This document shows, piece after piece, positions 34,004 through 43,487 of a stretch of 64,000 nt of DNA. The notes below the pieces were generated by a model. That model did no database searches. It had not been told where the DNA came from and saw only the letters and a list, made by a program, of their open reading frames with translations. Both the position numbers and the translations under genes were made by a program. Source of the DNA: Pyxidicoccus trucidator (GTDB lineage Bacteria > Myxococcota > Myxococcia > Myxococcales > Myxococcaceae). The stretch is taken from the NCBI RefSeq assembly GCF_010894435.1, contig NZ_JAAIXZ010000032.1:24632-88631 (forward strand), read 5' to 3'. The first letter of the stretch is position 1. Every line of letters begins with the position of its first letter.

Positions 34004-34161
34004 GTCTGTCCAATCCTCCCGTGGCGATGCACTCGCAATGAACGTACCAGCGCATGGCACGGGGGCCGCCGGCGTGGGGCGGGGGCGGGACACCCCTTCC
34101 ACGCGTGGAGCCGTGGGCTTCCACGCGTGGCGCCGTGCGTCGGTGCCACGCTGCGAGCGCT

Positions 34162-35760
34162 TCAGCCCAGCCCCAGCTCCTTGAGGCGGCGGCCCAGCGC
34201 GCGCCGGGAGACCTCGAGCTGGCGCACCATGGCGTCCAAATCACCCTGGCAGGCGTGGAAGCAGCGGGTGAGCTCCTCCACGCTCAAATCCCCAGCGGTG
34301 CGCAGGGAGGGAATGCGCTCGATGAGGTCGTAGACGGAGGTGCGGTGGATGCCGAGCCGGTCCGCGGCGGCCTGGAAGTCCCAGCCTCCCTCTCGTAGCG
34401 CGGTGAGCAGCGCCTCCGGGGAGATGTCCGAGGGCTTGCGGCGGGGCACGGCGGGCGCGGGGCCGGGCACGGCGGTGGTGGCGGGGCGGCCAGGCGACGG
34501 GGCCCCGTCCGCCGAGAGCTCCTGTTCGAGCTGGGCGTCGAGCCTCAGGCGCGGCTGGCCGCGGTTGCCGATGACGAGCTGCCGCGCCACGTTGCGGAGC
34601 TGCCGGATGTTGCCCGGCCAGCCGTGACGCACCAGTCGCACCGCCAGCGGCGCCGGGAGCCAAGGCTCGGTGAAGGGGTCCTCGGGGCTCAGCCGGTGCG
34701 CCTCGCCCAGCGCCTCCAGCTCCTCGCGGGCGAAGTGGTGGAAGAGCGGGCCCACGTCCTCGGGCCGCTCGCGCAGGGCGGGGACTCGGATGGAGTAGCC
34801 GGCCAGCCGGTGCAGCAGCGGCGCCTTGAAGCGGCCGTCGCGAATCCGCTCTTCCAGGTGAGCGTCCGTGGCGGCCACCAGCCGCACGTCCACGGCGATG
34901 GGCGTGCGCGAGCCGACCGGGTACAGCTCCCCCGTCTCCAGCACGCGCAGCAGCATGACCTGGACCTCGGGGGGCGCCTCGCCCACCTCGTCGAGGAAGA
35001 GCGTCCCGCCGTGGGCCGCCTGGAAGAAGCCGTCCTGGTCCTTCACCGCGCCGGTGAAGGCCCCCTTGCGCGCGCCGAACAGCTCGGAGGCGGCCAGCTC
35101 CCGGGGGATGGCGCCCAGGTTGACGCTGACGAAGGGCCGCACCCTCCGGGGGCTGCGCTGGTGGATGGCGCGGGCGATGAGCTCCTTGCCGGAGCCCGTC
35201 TCGCCCCGGATGAGCACGGGCACCCCCAGGTCCGCCACCTGCTCGACGTGGCGGCGGACCCGCTGGATGCCCGCGCTGGCGCCCACCATGCCCAGCGGGT
35301 CCCCGGCCCGTAGCGGCGCGGGGTCCGCCAGGTGGAGCAGCAGCACCACGCGGCCGGCCAGCACCAGAGGCACTCCGGCGGCCACCTCCTGGGAGGACAG
35401 CTCCCAGGGGCCCTGGAGTGGCTCGCCACCGAGGGAGACCCGGGTGTCCGCGGCGGGCGTCAGGCGGAGGCTGCCATCCGGGCCGGGCGCGAGGACCAGC
35501 GGCTTGCGACTGATGAACGGGTCGGCCAGGTGCGTGCCCAGGGCGCCCCCGGGAGGGACGAAGGCCGGGGCATTGCGCGAGAGCGCCACGTCGCGGCCCG
35601 CGGCGAGCCCCTCCAGCAGCAGGCGGTCTCCCACGCGGTGGGGCAGGGGATGCGAGACGACGGTCAGCGCCGGGAGCAGGGGCGCGTCGTGAGGATGAGG
35701 CTCCTCGCCCGACTCGCGAACGTTGGCCGTGGAGAAGTCCTCAAGGGGGGGCTCGCGCAT
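34162..35760 (-). CDS. Sigma54-dependent activator with FHA-like N-terminus
   Basis: 532 residues. About 40-150 resembles a forkhead-associated domain (phosphothreonine binding) with degenerate motifs (DPFISRKPLVL, ELSSQEVAAGVP). The AAA+ core follows: Walker A GETGSGKE, the sigma54-contact loop GAFTGA, Walker B GTLFLDEVGE, and the R-finger region ATDAHLEERIRDGRFKAPLL. The C-terminus carries two consecutive Fis-type helix-turn-helix segments (AADRLGIHRTSVYDLI and QLEVSRRALGRRLKEL). Such activators switch on promoters with -24/-12 elements in response to phosphorylation signals; the neighbouring kinases are plausible inputs. No target promoter is identified. Confidence 0.9.
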   Translation of the reverse strand: MREPPLEDFSTANVRESGEEPHPHDAPLLPALTVVSHPLPHRVGDRLLLEGLAAGRDVALSRNAPAFVPPGGALGTHLADPFISRKPLVLAPGPDGSLRLTPAADTRVSLGGEPLQGPWELSSQEVAAGVPLVLAGRVVLLLHLADPAPLRAGDPLGMVGASAGIQRVRRHVEQVADLGVPVLIRGETGSGKELIARAIHQRSPRRVRPFVSVNLGAIPRELAASELFGARKGAFTGAVKDQDGFFQAAHGGTLFLDEVGEAPPEVQVMLLRVLETGELYPVGSRTPIAVDVRLVAATDAHLEERIRDGRFKAPLLHRLAGYSIRVPALRERPEDVGPLFHHFAREELEALGEAHRLSPEDPFTEPWLPAPLAVRLVRHGWPGNIRQLRNVARQLVIGNRGQPRLRLDAQLEQELSADGAPSPGRPATTAVPGPAPAVPRRKPSDISPEALLTALREGGWDFQAAADRLGIHRTSVYDLIERIPSLRTAGDLSVEELTRCFHACQGDLDAMVRQLEVSRRALGRRLKELGLG

Positions 35761-35962
35761 GAGGCTCCAGCGGGGACCGCGTGAATGGCGGCGACTCTAC
35801 TTCGACCGACGTTGCGGCCGCCCACCACGTCGCCGGGTGTGAGCCGACCCGGCCAGGAAGTGTCTTTTCGATTGGGCACGGTGGATGCAATCGCAGACGT
35901 CCAGCCCGGTGGCGCCGCCGGGGCTGGACGTCAAACCCCGAAAACCTACTCAGGTGAAAGCA

Positions 35963-37549
35963 ATGAAGACGATGTCTGATTTCAGCTCGCGAGCTTCCAG
36001 GCAGCACGAAGGGTGGGGCGCGCTCCGCCGGGCCACGAAGGTCTCCGCCGTGCTGGCCGGAGTCCTGGGCCTGGTGGGGTGCTCACCCGAGCAGGCAGTC
36101 GAGGCCGAGCCGGAGACGGCGCGCGGCGCCAGCCTGGGACTCACGCAGAGCGGCTCGGGGCTGCTCCATCGCTACAGCTTCGACACCGACGGGCGCGACT
36201 CGGTGAGCGGGGCGAACGGAGCGCTGCTGGGAGGGGCCTCCGTCGTCGTCAATGGCGAGGTGACGCTCAACGGTGGGGGTGGCTATGTGAGCCTGCCCAT
36301 CGGCGGGACGATCGCCAGCCTCCAGGATGCGACCTTCGAGGCCTGGGTGAAGTGGGATTCCGCCGTGGGACAGACGTGGGCACGCATCTTCGACTTCAAC
36401 GATGGCGTGTGGAACAAGACCCTGTTCCTCACCCCGATGAACGGCCGCTTCGACTCGGGGCCAGCGACCGGCACGCCGCGCTTCAGCATCACCACCACCG
36501 CCATGGGCGGAGAGCAACAGGCCACGAGCGCGAGCGGGTTTCCCGTGGGCGTGCTCGCGCACGTGGCGGTGACGCTGGACAGCGTGACGGGGCTCACCCG
36601 CCTGTACGTCAACGGCGGGCTGGTGGCGGAGAAGGCGTCCACGACGCTCACCCCGGCGAGCCTGGGCACCCCCGTGAACAGCTGGCTGGGCCGCTCCCTC
36701 CATCCGGCCGACCCCTTCTTCAAGGGTACGTTCTCCGAGTTCCGCGTCTACGGCGCGGCGCTGTCGCCGACCCGCATCACCGACAGCTACAACGCCGGTC
36801 CGGACGCCGCGATGGCCCCCAGTGAGGCCTACGTGGTCACCGACGGGCGACTCGATGTCGCGGGCGTGGCGGCGGACACCACGAGCGTGTACTGGGTCGA
36901 GAACCGGCCCTCGGGGCTGGTGATGAAGGCTTCGCTCTCCACCGGCAGCGCGCAGGTGCTCGCCTCCGGCCGCTCCCACCCGATTGCCGTGGCCACGGAT
37001 GGCCTGTACGTCTACTGGGCCGAAGCCGGAGGGAGCATCTTCAAGCTGCCCGTCAACGGCGGGGCCATCACCCTGATGGCCTCGGGACTTCCGGCCCCCG
37101 AGAGCCTGGTCACGGATGGCGCCTTCCTCTACTTCCAGCTCCGCTGGCAGCAGGGCATCAACGGGTGGATCTACCGGATGCCCGTGCAGGGCGGCACGCC
37201 CACCTCGCTTCTCGCCGAGGAGCTGGTCGGGCCGATGACCGTCGATGGCGGCCACCTCTACTGGATGGCGCCGGGAGGCTACATCGTGAAGGCCCTCAAG
37301 ACCGGTGGCCCGACGGCGTCACTCTGGAACGCGTCGCTCAGCACCACGGGCCTCGCCAGTGATGGGCAGCACCTCTACATCGCGGAGAACACGAGCCCCT
37401 ACGACATCCTCCAGCTTCCCGTAGGGGGGGGCCAGTGGGCGCCGGCGGTCGTCGTCCGGTGGGGCAGCATCACCCGCCTGGCCGTGGGGCCCAGCCGCGT
37501 CGTCTGGGCCGACTCCAGCCTTGGGGCCATCATGGCCAAGGGCAAGTAG
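35963..37549 (+). CDS. LamG-domain surface lipoprotein with beta-propeller
   Basis: 528 residues. I start it at ATG 35963, with AGGTGAAAG upstream; a Cys in VLGLVGC after a hydrophobic stretch makes it a lipoprotein. About 70-280 is a concanavalin/LamG-type lectin-like domain (GLLHRYSFDTDGRDSVSGANGALLGG split, ATFEAWVKW, HVAVTLD, FSEFRVYGAALS). The rest, about 285-520, has repeated DGLYVYW/DGxxLYW motifs every 40-50 residues, characteristic of a beta-propeller. It is likely to bind sugars or protein at the cell surface. It is divergent from the sigma54 activator, with a 202-base gap between them. Confidence 0.75.
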   Translation: MKTMSDFSSRASRQHEGWGALRRATKVSAVLAGVLGLVGCSPEQAVEAEPETARGASLGLTQSGSGLLHRYSFDTDGRDSVSGANGALLGGASVVVNGEVTLNGGGGYVSLPIGGTIASLQDATFEAWVKWDSAVGQTWARIFDFNDGVWNKTLFLTPMNGRFDSGPATGTPRFSITTTAMGGEQQATSASGFPVGVLAHVAVTLDSVTGLTRLYVNGGLVAEKASTTLTPASLGTPVNSWLGRSLHPADPFFKGTFSEFRVYGAALSPTRITDSYNAGPDAAMAPSEAYVVTDGRLDVAGVAADTTSVYWVENRPSGLVMKASLSTGSAQVLASGRSHPIAVATDGLYVYWAEAGGSIFKLPVNGGAITLMASGLPAPESLVTDGAFLYFQLRWQQGINGWIYRMPVQGGTPTSLLAEELVGPMTVDGGHLYWMAPGGYIVKALKTGGPTASLWNASLSTTGLASDGQHLYIAENTSPYDILQLPVGGGQWAPAVVVRWGSITRLAVGPSRVVWADSSLGAIMAKGK

Positions 37550-37558
37550 GCGATGACG

Positions 37559-37590
37559 CCGGGCCGGCGGGGGGCTCCTCGCCGGCCCGG
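37559..37590. terminator. Hairpin between convergent genes
   Basis: Perfect 11-bp stem with arms 37559-37569 and 37580-37590 (CCGGGCCGGCG and its complement) and a 10-base loop. It lies between the convergent LamG and peptidase genes. No T-run follows on either strand, so bidirectional termination is only probable. Confidence 0.5.
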
Positions 37591-37609
37591 TGACGCCGCG
37601 GTCCTCTCC

Positions 37610-39433
37610 TCAATGAGAGGCCGGGGGCGCGCTGTCCTCGCCGAGCAGCAGCCGGCGGACGATGGGCACGGGCGGGTAGCCGTAGGAGACCACCTCGTCG
37701 TGGAAGCGCCGCAGGGTGAAGTCCTTGCCCCACTTCGCCCTCGCCTCCTCGCGCAGCTCCATCAGCAGCTTCTTGCCCAGCGCGTAGACGAGGTACGTGG
37801 GGTCCGACGTGCCACGGCGGGCCTCGCGCTCCGCGTTGATGCGCGTCATGAACGCCTCCTCCTCGAAGAGGCGCACCGCCTGCTCGTACGTCATGCCCCG
37901 CGTGTGCAGCGACAGGCCCACCACGTAGCGCGCCAGCCGCTGGAGGTAGAGCGCGAGCTGGTTCAGCCGCAGCCGGTCCGCCTGCACCCCCGTGCCGCCG
38001 TAGCCCTCGTCCAGCATCATCTGCTCCGTGTACAGGCCCCAGCCCTCGCTGAAGGAGCCCGAGCCCATCAGCTTGCGCACCTTCGACTCCACGCGGTTCG
38101 TCCACAGGAACTGCACGTAGTGGCCCGGGTACGCTTCGTGGATGGAGACGAGGTGCAGCGCATAGCGGTTGTAGAAGCTCATGTGCTGCGTCGTCTGCTC
38201 GGCGCTCCACGCCGGGTCCGGCGGTGTCACGTAGTAGTACGCCTCCGTCGCCTTCTTCTCGAACGGGCCCGGCGTGCTCATGCTCGCGAAGGACAGCGCC
38301 CGGTTGAAGGACGGCGTCTCCGCCACTCGCGCGCGGACTTCGCTGGGCACGGTGATGATGCGCTTGTCGATGAGGAACTGGCGGATCTCCTCCAGCGTCG
38401 CCGTCGTCGTCGCCACCAGCTCCGCCGGGGCCGGGTGGTCCTTGCCCAGCTCCCGGTACACGTCCATCGGCGCCTTGCCCGGCCCGAGCCGCCCCGCCAC
38501 CTCGCGGAACTGCTGCTGGGTGAATTGGATTTCCGACCGGCCCCACGCCAGCAGCGAGTCGATGCTCTCCGTCACGCCCTCCTCGTACTGGAGCTTCTTC
38601 CGGTACGTCTCCTCGCCGATGGCGAACTCACCCTGCGAGCGCGGCAGCAAATCTTCCTTCAGGAACTTCGTGTACCCGTCGATGGCCTCCAGGCAGCGGG
38701 CCTGCTCCTTCTTGAAGGCTGCTTGCAGCGCGGCGTCCTTCACCGGCGCGAAGGCCTGGGGCAGCGTCTGCGCGTAGAGCGCCCGCGTGCCCTTCACCTG
38801 CTCCAGCGCGATTTCCGTCCAGAGCTTCGGCGGGTTCTTCAGGCTCGCCTGCGCCGCCGCGAAGACCTCGGGCACCACCGCCATGCGCTTCACCGCCGAG
38901 CCCATCCGCTGCTCCAGCGGCGCGAAGTCGCGGTTGATGAGCTGGAACACCGCTCCCGAGGCGAAGCCCAGGTACGTGTTCGGGTTGCGCTCCCACGAGC
39001 GCACCTCCTCCAGCTCCAGGATGCGCGAGCGGAAGTGGTTCTCCAGGATGTCGTAGTCCGCCTTGTCCAGCGGCGGCAGCGCGGCGCGGTCCACCGCCGT
39101 CGGCAGCGCCGCGAGCCGGTCCTTCAGGTACGCCAGGTGCGTGGCGCGCTCCTCGGGACGGAAGTTGCGCAGCTCTCCGTCGTAGGTGTGCACACCCGCC
39201 GACGTGGCCGCCATCGGCGAGCGGCGGAAGTGCTCCTCGAAGTGCGCGTCCACGAAGGCGCGCAGCGCCACCTGGGCCGGGGACAGCGTGAGGGCCGCGG
39301 CCTGGGAGCCGAGGGCGGACTCCGCCTGGGCCGACGGGCGCGAGGGGGTGCAGCCTGGGGACAGCAGCAGCAGTGCGGCGAGGACGCTCGTGGGACGCAG
39401 CGCGGTCATGAAGCCTCGGAGGAAGGGACGCAT
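37610..39433 (-). CDS. DUF885 family lipoprotein, putative metallopeptidase
   Basis: 607 residues. A lipoprotein signal ends at Cys28 (LLLSPGC); an in-frame ATG at 39409 would shorten it by eight residues. The zinc motif HEAYPGHYVQ and the downstream EGWGLYTEQMMLDEG are hallmarks of the DUF885 family, thought to be peptidases, and the remainder is helical with TRINAEREARRGTSDPTYLVYALGK near the end. It probably acts on peptides in the envelope. Its first codons lie inside a 467-base block that is duplicated at 47202-47668. Confidence 0.85.
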   Translation of the reverse strand: MRPFLRGFMTALRPTSVLAALLLLSPGCTPSRPSAQAESALGSQAAALTLSPAQVALRAFVDAHFEEHFRRSPMAATSAGVHTYDGELRNFRPEERATHLAYLKDRLAALPTAVDRAALPPLDKADYDILENHFRSRILELEEVRSWERNPNTYLGFASGAVFQLINRDFAPLEQRMGSAVKRMAVVPEVFAAAQASLKNPPKLWTEIALEQVKGTRALYAQTLPQAFAPVKDAALQAAFKKEQARCLEAIDGYTKFLKEDLLPRSQGEFAIGEETYRKKLQYEEGVTESIDSLLAWGRSEIQFTQQQFREVAGRLGPGKAPMDVYRELGKDHPAPAELVATTTATLEEIRQFLIDKRIITVPSEVRARVAETPSFNRALSFASMSTPGPFEKKATEAYYYVTPPDPAWSAEQTTQHMSFYNRYALHLVSIHEAYPGHYVQFLWTNRVESKVRKLMGSGSFSEGWGLYTEQMMLDEGYGGTGVQADRLRLNQLALYLQRLARYVVGLSLHTRGMTYEQAVRLFEEEAFMTRINAEREARRGTSDPTYLVYALGKKLLMELREEARAKWGKDFTLRRFHDEVVSYGYPPVPIVRRLLLGEDSAPPASH

Positions 39434-39838
39434 GGGGCTCCGCGAGCCTCGCCCATGGGGCAGGGGCCGACAAGCGCGCTCAGGGGCTCGCTACCTCCCT
39501 GGTTCCGCGCTGGAGGCACGGGCTTCCGCGCTCGGAGCTCGCCTGCTCCTCTGTGCCCGGCAGGACCTGCGGGCCTACATGGTTCCCTCCGTACCTGCTA
39601 GGTTGCGCCCCTGGAGGCGGCCCTCGGTTGAGATGTGACTCGCAGTGCGCCAGTCCGGTGGCCCCGCCCTCAAGAGCGCACCGCGCGAGGCACGCCCCAT
39701 GACGAGCGACATCCTCCATCCGGACACCCTGCTCCCCGGCGACACCGTGGGCCCCTTCAAGATTCTGGACGTGCTGGGGGCAGGCGGGCTTGGCCGCGTC
39801 TTCAAGGTCGAGCAGGACAGCAAGGTATACGCGCTGAA
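39372..39838 (+). repeat. 467-bp direct repeat, resident copy
   Basis: This block matches 47202-47668 at a constant offset of 7830 bases with roughly 90 percent identity (one compensated one-base gap). It covers the start of the peptidase gene, the divergent intergenic region and the first 47 codons of the kinase gene, ending at the ATP-binding Lys codon. Here both genes are intact. Confidence 0.95.
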
Positions 39839-41642
39839 GATGGCCACGCGCCTGCCGGGCCAGCGGGCTCCTGGCGAGGAGGACGTGGACGGCCGGTGCC
39901 AACGGGAAGCCTCGGCCATGCTGGCACGCATGCCCGACCCCCACTTCCCCCGAGTCTTCCACGTGGGCAGGTGGCCGGACCCGGAGGCGGGCTTCCTCTT
40001 TGTCGTCATGGAGTACGTGGACGGCTGGCCCTTCCACGAGTGGCGCTACGAGAAGCACCCCAGCGCCGCCCAGCTCGTGGACGTGCTGCTGCCCCTGGTG
40101 CGCACGCTGGACGAGATGCACCGCCGGGGCATGCACCACCGCGACCTGCATGCCGGCAATGTCCTCATCCGCAAGGAGGACTCGTGGCCGTTCCTGCTGG
40201 ACCTGGGCAGCGTGTCCATGCCCGGAGCCCGGACGCTCACGCAGGGCATGCCTCCCATCAACCTCACCATCATCCCCCCGGAGGCGCTGGAGCAGGCAAT
40301 GCAGCACGGAGACGAAGCACGCTTCGAGGGTGGACCCGCGGTGGACCTCTACGCGCTCGGCGTGCTGCTCTACAGCGCCCTGACGGACGGCCATCCCATC
40401 AACATGGAGCTTCCGCCAGAGCGGCTGGCCGCTGCCATCCGGTTGCGCATGCCGCGTCCTCCACACCGGGTCAATCCCAAGGTGCCACCGAGCCTCGGCG
40501 CCATCGCCATGCGGCTGCTGGCGAAGCGGCCCGAGGACCGGTACGAGAGCGCGCACGCGCTGTATCAAGCGCTCTGGGAGGCGAACAAGCAACGGACCTC
40601 CCGCGCCTGGAAGGTGCCGCTGGACCTGCCCGAGAGTGGGCCCGCCCCCATGACGGAAGAGGAGTGGCAGGAGCGCAAGCTGGACGAGGATCGGGCACGC
40701 GGTGCCCCGGAGGACCGGGTTCAGCAAGAGGGGCAGGCGCCGCCAGCGCAGTACGTGGAGGTGGCTCCCCCGGTCGAGGAGCTGTTCGCGCCGATGCGAG
40801 CTGGCGCCGCGCGGAGCAGGCAGCAACGCCTCACCTGGATGCGCGTACGCCGCCCGCTGGTAGGGGCGCTGTCGTGCGCGCTGGTCGTCGGCCTCGGGGC
40901 GCTCGTGGGGTGGGGCGCCCTTCGCCGCGACACACCGCCTGTCGTAGCGGTTCGCCCCACCGCGCTGGCGGACGGGACAGCGGCACGTCAGGAAGTGGCG
41001 CCCCCGGAAAACCCGCCGGAAGCTGACCGGGCCGCAGCTCCGCCCGTGGCGGTCTCCACCCCCGCGGCCGCCGCAACCCCGGCGATGCCACAGAAGGACG
41101 ATGCTTCCGTGAAGATGCCCAAGAAGGCTCCGCCCCTGAAGATGCAGCCCAAGAGTGCCGGGACGGTGGGCAAGGCTCTTGCCCTGACCCTCACCTGCAC
41201 GGGACTGGCTTGCACGGGTGCCCAGGTCCGCCCCGCGCCTCCGTCCGAGGAGTGCCCGCCCGGAGCGGTGGAGGCCATGAAGCAGTGGGGCATCAACGTG
41301 GGCGATGTGCACTCCGCGGTCTTTACCGCGAGCCGTCGAATGAACCCCTCAATTCGCATCATCACGGTGAAAGAGGGGCCGACCTCGCTTTCCGTCTCTC
41401 GCGAAGACTGGGGGAGCATGCCCGACTACGACCTGACCGGGCGCCTCATCCTTGGCGAGCGCGTCCATGGGCGGCTCACGCAGGCGCAGACCCGAGACGG
41501 CAAGGAGACCTTCCCCATCTGCATGGAGCTGTTGGACTACGACGAGAGAGTCCGGGGAGTCGTCCGCGAGCCCGACGGAGGCCCCGACACAGCCAGGGTC
41601 TTTTTTGGCGTCTGGGTGAAGGCGGTCAGCAGGTTCGAGTGA
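39699..41642 (+). CDS. Ser/Thr protein kinase, atypical, C-terminal extension
   Basis: 647 residues from ATG 39699 with GAGG upstream. Kinase motifs: Gly loop GAGGLGRV, Lys47 (YALKMA), MEYVDG hinge, HRDLHAGN with Asp149 and Asn154, and DLG instead of DFG at 168. The HRD-D-LHAGN loop belongs to a subgroup in which an LH pair replaces the usual IKP. A single membrane helix lies near 388-410, followed by a Pro/Ala/Lys-rich stretch and a C-terminal globular part with cysteines (LTLTCTGLACTGAQ and EECPPGA), so the tail is outside the cytoplasm. It is followed by a DUF2381 gene, the usual myxobacterial pairing. The DLG variant may lower activity. Confidence 0.8.
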   Translation: MTSDILHPDTLLPGDTVGPFKILDVLGAGGLGRVFKVEQDSKVYALKMATRLPGQRAPGEEDVDGRCQREASAMLARMPDPHFPRVFHVGRWPDPEAGFLFVVMEYVDGWPFHEWRYEKHPSAAQLVDVLLPLVRTLDEMHRRGMHHRDLHAGNVLIRKEDSWPFLLDLGSVSMPGARTLTQGMPPINLTIIPPEALEQAMQHGDEARFEGGPAVDLYALGVLLYSALTDGHPINMELPPERLAAAIRLRMPRPPHRVNPKVPPSLGAIAMRLLAKRPEDRYESAHALYQALWEANKQRTSRAWKVPLDLPESGPAPMTEEEWQERKLDEDRARGAPEDRVQQEGQAPPAQYVEVAPPVEELFAPMRAGAARSRQQRLTWMRVRRPLVGALSCALVVGLGALVGWGALRRDTPPVVAVRPTALADGTAARQEVAPPENPPEADRAAAPPVAVSTPAAAATPAMPQKDDASVKMPKKAPPLKMQPKSAGTVGKALALTLTCTGLACTGAQVRPAPPSEECPPGAVEAMKQWGINVGDVHSAVFTASRRMNPSIRIITVKEGPTSLSVSREDWGSMPDYDLTGRLILGERVHGRLTQAQTRDGKETFPICMELLDYDERVRGVVREPDGGPDTARVFFGVWVKAVSRFE

Positions 41643-41749
41643 GGCAGCCAGGGTGACATGGCGTGAACCCCGCGCAGGAGCGGCGCGAGGCGTGATAGAG
41701 GCGACGTGGCAGGTCTGTATCTTGCTCGCCACCCTGAGGGGTTCCTCCC

Positions 41750-42670
41750 GTGCTCGCCTTGCCACCCGCCGTCCTCCTGGCGCTCGTTCTCTCCGGGCCT
41801 GTTGCCGCGGTACCGGAGGCCGTCACCTGTCGTGAAGGCGTGCGGCACATCGAGTTGCCAGCGGTGCCCGCGGGTGAGCTGCTCATGGCCTGCATCAGCC
41901 CAGGCCGGCCCACGCTGTTCAGCTTCGACGCGGAGCTGCTGGCGGGGTCCTTGAGCCTGGAGGGGAGCGACGACTTCTCCCTGGTCGAAGTGGGCCCGAG
42001 CACCCTCAAGCTGATTCCCTCGGAGAAGCTGAACGCTGGTGCGCGGCGGCAGGTGAGGGTGGGCTTCAAGGACGGCGCTGCCCCGAGAAGCGCGGTGTTC
42101 GTGCTCGCCGTGCAGGCGGCCCAGGCAGACCCGCTGGTGAACGTCTACCGGCAGGCGCGCACGGTGGAGTCCTATCAGCAGGAGTTGGCGGAGCAGGAGG
42201 CGGAGGCCCGCCAGTGCCGCGAGGAGAATGCCCGGCTGCGCGGCGAGAAGCATGGGCCGGGCGGCCTCGTGGGCCTGCGCGCGGCGGGACTCATGGAGGC
42301 CAGCGGAGTCACTTCCCGCGACATCTTCAGTAGCGTCTCCCTGACCCCGACGGACGTGCTCAGGGTGGAGGAAATCGTGGTGTACCGCTCTGCCCAGCGC
42401 GTCGCCGTGGAAGTGCGGTTGAGGGTGCCTGAAGACGCGCCAGCCTGGGTGCCCGAGGGCGCGAGCTTGCTGCTCCAAGGCAAGAAGGGGGTTGAGCTGA
42501 AGGTGCTCAAGCTCTGGCCGCCAGAGCCCATCGCGCCGGGGCAGAAGGGCGGACGCGTGTTCGTCGAAGCGGAAGCCCCAGCGGACGCGGTGAGCGGCCC
42601 CTACACGCTCAAGCTCTGGGATGCGAGCGGGGCCAGGGTCGTGACCCTCCGCGGCGCGACGTTTCCTTGA
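41750..42670 (+). CDS. DUF2381 family protein, secreted
   Basis: 306 residues from GTG 41750 with GAGGGG upstream. An N-terminal signal peptide (ALVLSGPVAA) precedes a beta-rich half with the family pattern (CREGVRHIELPA, ISPGRPTLFSFD), then a charged helical stretch about 135-170 (SYQQELAEQEAEARQC) and a second beta-rich half. DUF2381 is a myxobacterial paralogous family whose genes regularly follow Ser/Thr kinases, as here, so the secreted protein may act with the kinase tail. Function unknown. Confidence 0.75.
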   Translation: MLALPPAVLLALVLSGPVAAVPEAVTCREGVRHIELPAVPAGELLMACISPGRPTLFSFDAELLAGSLSLEGSDDFSLVEVGPSTLKLIPSEKLNAGARRQVRVGFKDGAAPRSAVFVLAVQAAQADPLVNVYRQARTVESYQQELAEQEAEARQCREENARLRGEKHGPGGLVGLRAAGLMEASGVTSRDIFSSVSLTPTDVLRVEEIVVYRSAQRVAVEVRLRVPEDAPAWVPEGASLLLQGKKGVELKVLKLWPPEPIAPGQKGGRVFVEAEAPADAVSGPYTLKLWDASGARVVTLRGATFP

Positions 42671-42746
42671 GTGCGCATCGGGCCTCCTGCGACATACGTG
42701 CAACATGGTGTCCCCGCGCAGTGATTCGCAGGGCCACCGTTGGCGT

Positions 42747-43475
42747 TCAGGAGGTAACGGGCTGGACCGGCTTCAGCAGCCCGGCTCGGTCAAGCAGCTC
42801 CCACACTCGCTCGGCCAGCGCTGCATGCTCCGGGTTGGTTGCCGTGAAGCGCTCAGAGGTCAGAACGATAAGCGTCCCCCTGTCCGCGACTGGCTCAATG
42901 CGCACGGGAGCAGGAAGCGGCGGCACTGCCCCGCAATGATTTGCAAGATACATCACCCATCCGATGCGGGGAGCGCCCTTGACACTGCGTGCATCTATCA
43001 ATTTGCCATGAGCGTGTGATGCAGCAACGCCCCAGTGCGGCTCCCACGCAACAGCAGACGCACGCAGCAGCCCAGCCAACACGGATGCGGTCAACACCCG
43101 GTCCGCAAGCGGCCCTCGACCCGGCAGAGTGAATACGCATGTGTTACGCACCGCGTCCGTGTAACCACCGCAATGGACGTCGAAGCCGGTTGCATCGTAA
43201 TCGTCGTCCACGCCATTCCAGGCACTGAATCTGAACCCAAGGTCCTCGAAGACACGATCCTTGCCTCGGAGCATGAGCTTCGCCAACCCGGCGCGATTGG
43301 GCTCAATAGGACGCTTCAATGCATCCTTCCGCGACTTGCCCGGCTGGCACCAGCTAGCGAATGCCGGATCGACATCACGCAGGTTGGCAAGAAAAATCTC
43401 CATCCGTCGGGCGCACTCCTCCGGCGACTCTTTCCGTGGCCCCCAATAAGTCCCCGCGTAGTAGGTCTCGTTCAT
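42747..43475 (-). CDS. Imm52 immunity protein
   Basis: 242 residues. The start MNETYYAGTYWGPRKESPEECARR is characteristic of the Imm52 family, as is the C-terminal part with VAWEPHWGVAASH and ERFTATNPEHAALAERV. It is cytoplasmic (no signal). It starts 12 bases after the Tox-REase-5 gene on the same strand with AAGGCGG upstream, which is the standard toxin-first order. Imm52 proteins neutralise nuclease toxins in polymorphic toxin loci. The gene's codon use is noticeably less GC-rich than the neighbouring kinase genes. Confidence 0.85.
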   Translation of the reverse strand: MNETYYAGTYWGPRKESPEECARRMEIFLANLRDVDPAFASWCQPGKSRKDALKRPIEPNRAGLAKLMLRGKDRVFEDLGFRFSAWNGVDDDYDATGFDVHCGGYTDAVRNTCVFTLPGRGPLADRVLTASVLAGLLRASAVAWEPHWGVAASHAHGKLIDARSVKGAPRIGWVMYLANHCGAVPPLPAPVRIEPVADRGTLIVLTSERFTATNPEHAALAERVWELLDRAGLLKPVQPVTS

Positions 43476-43487
43476 GGTCCGCCTTGC

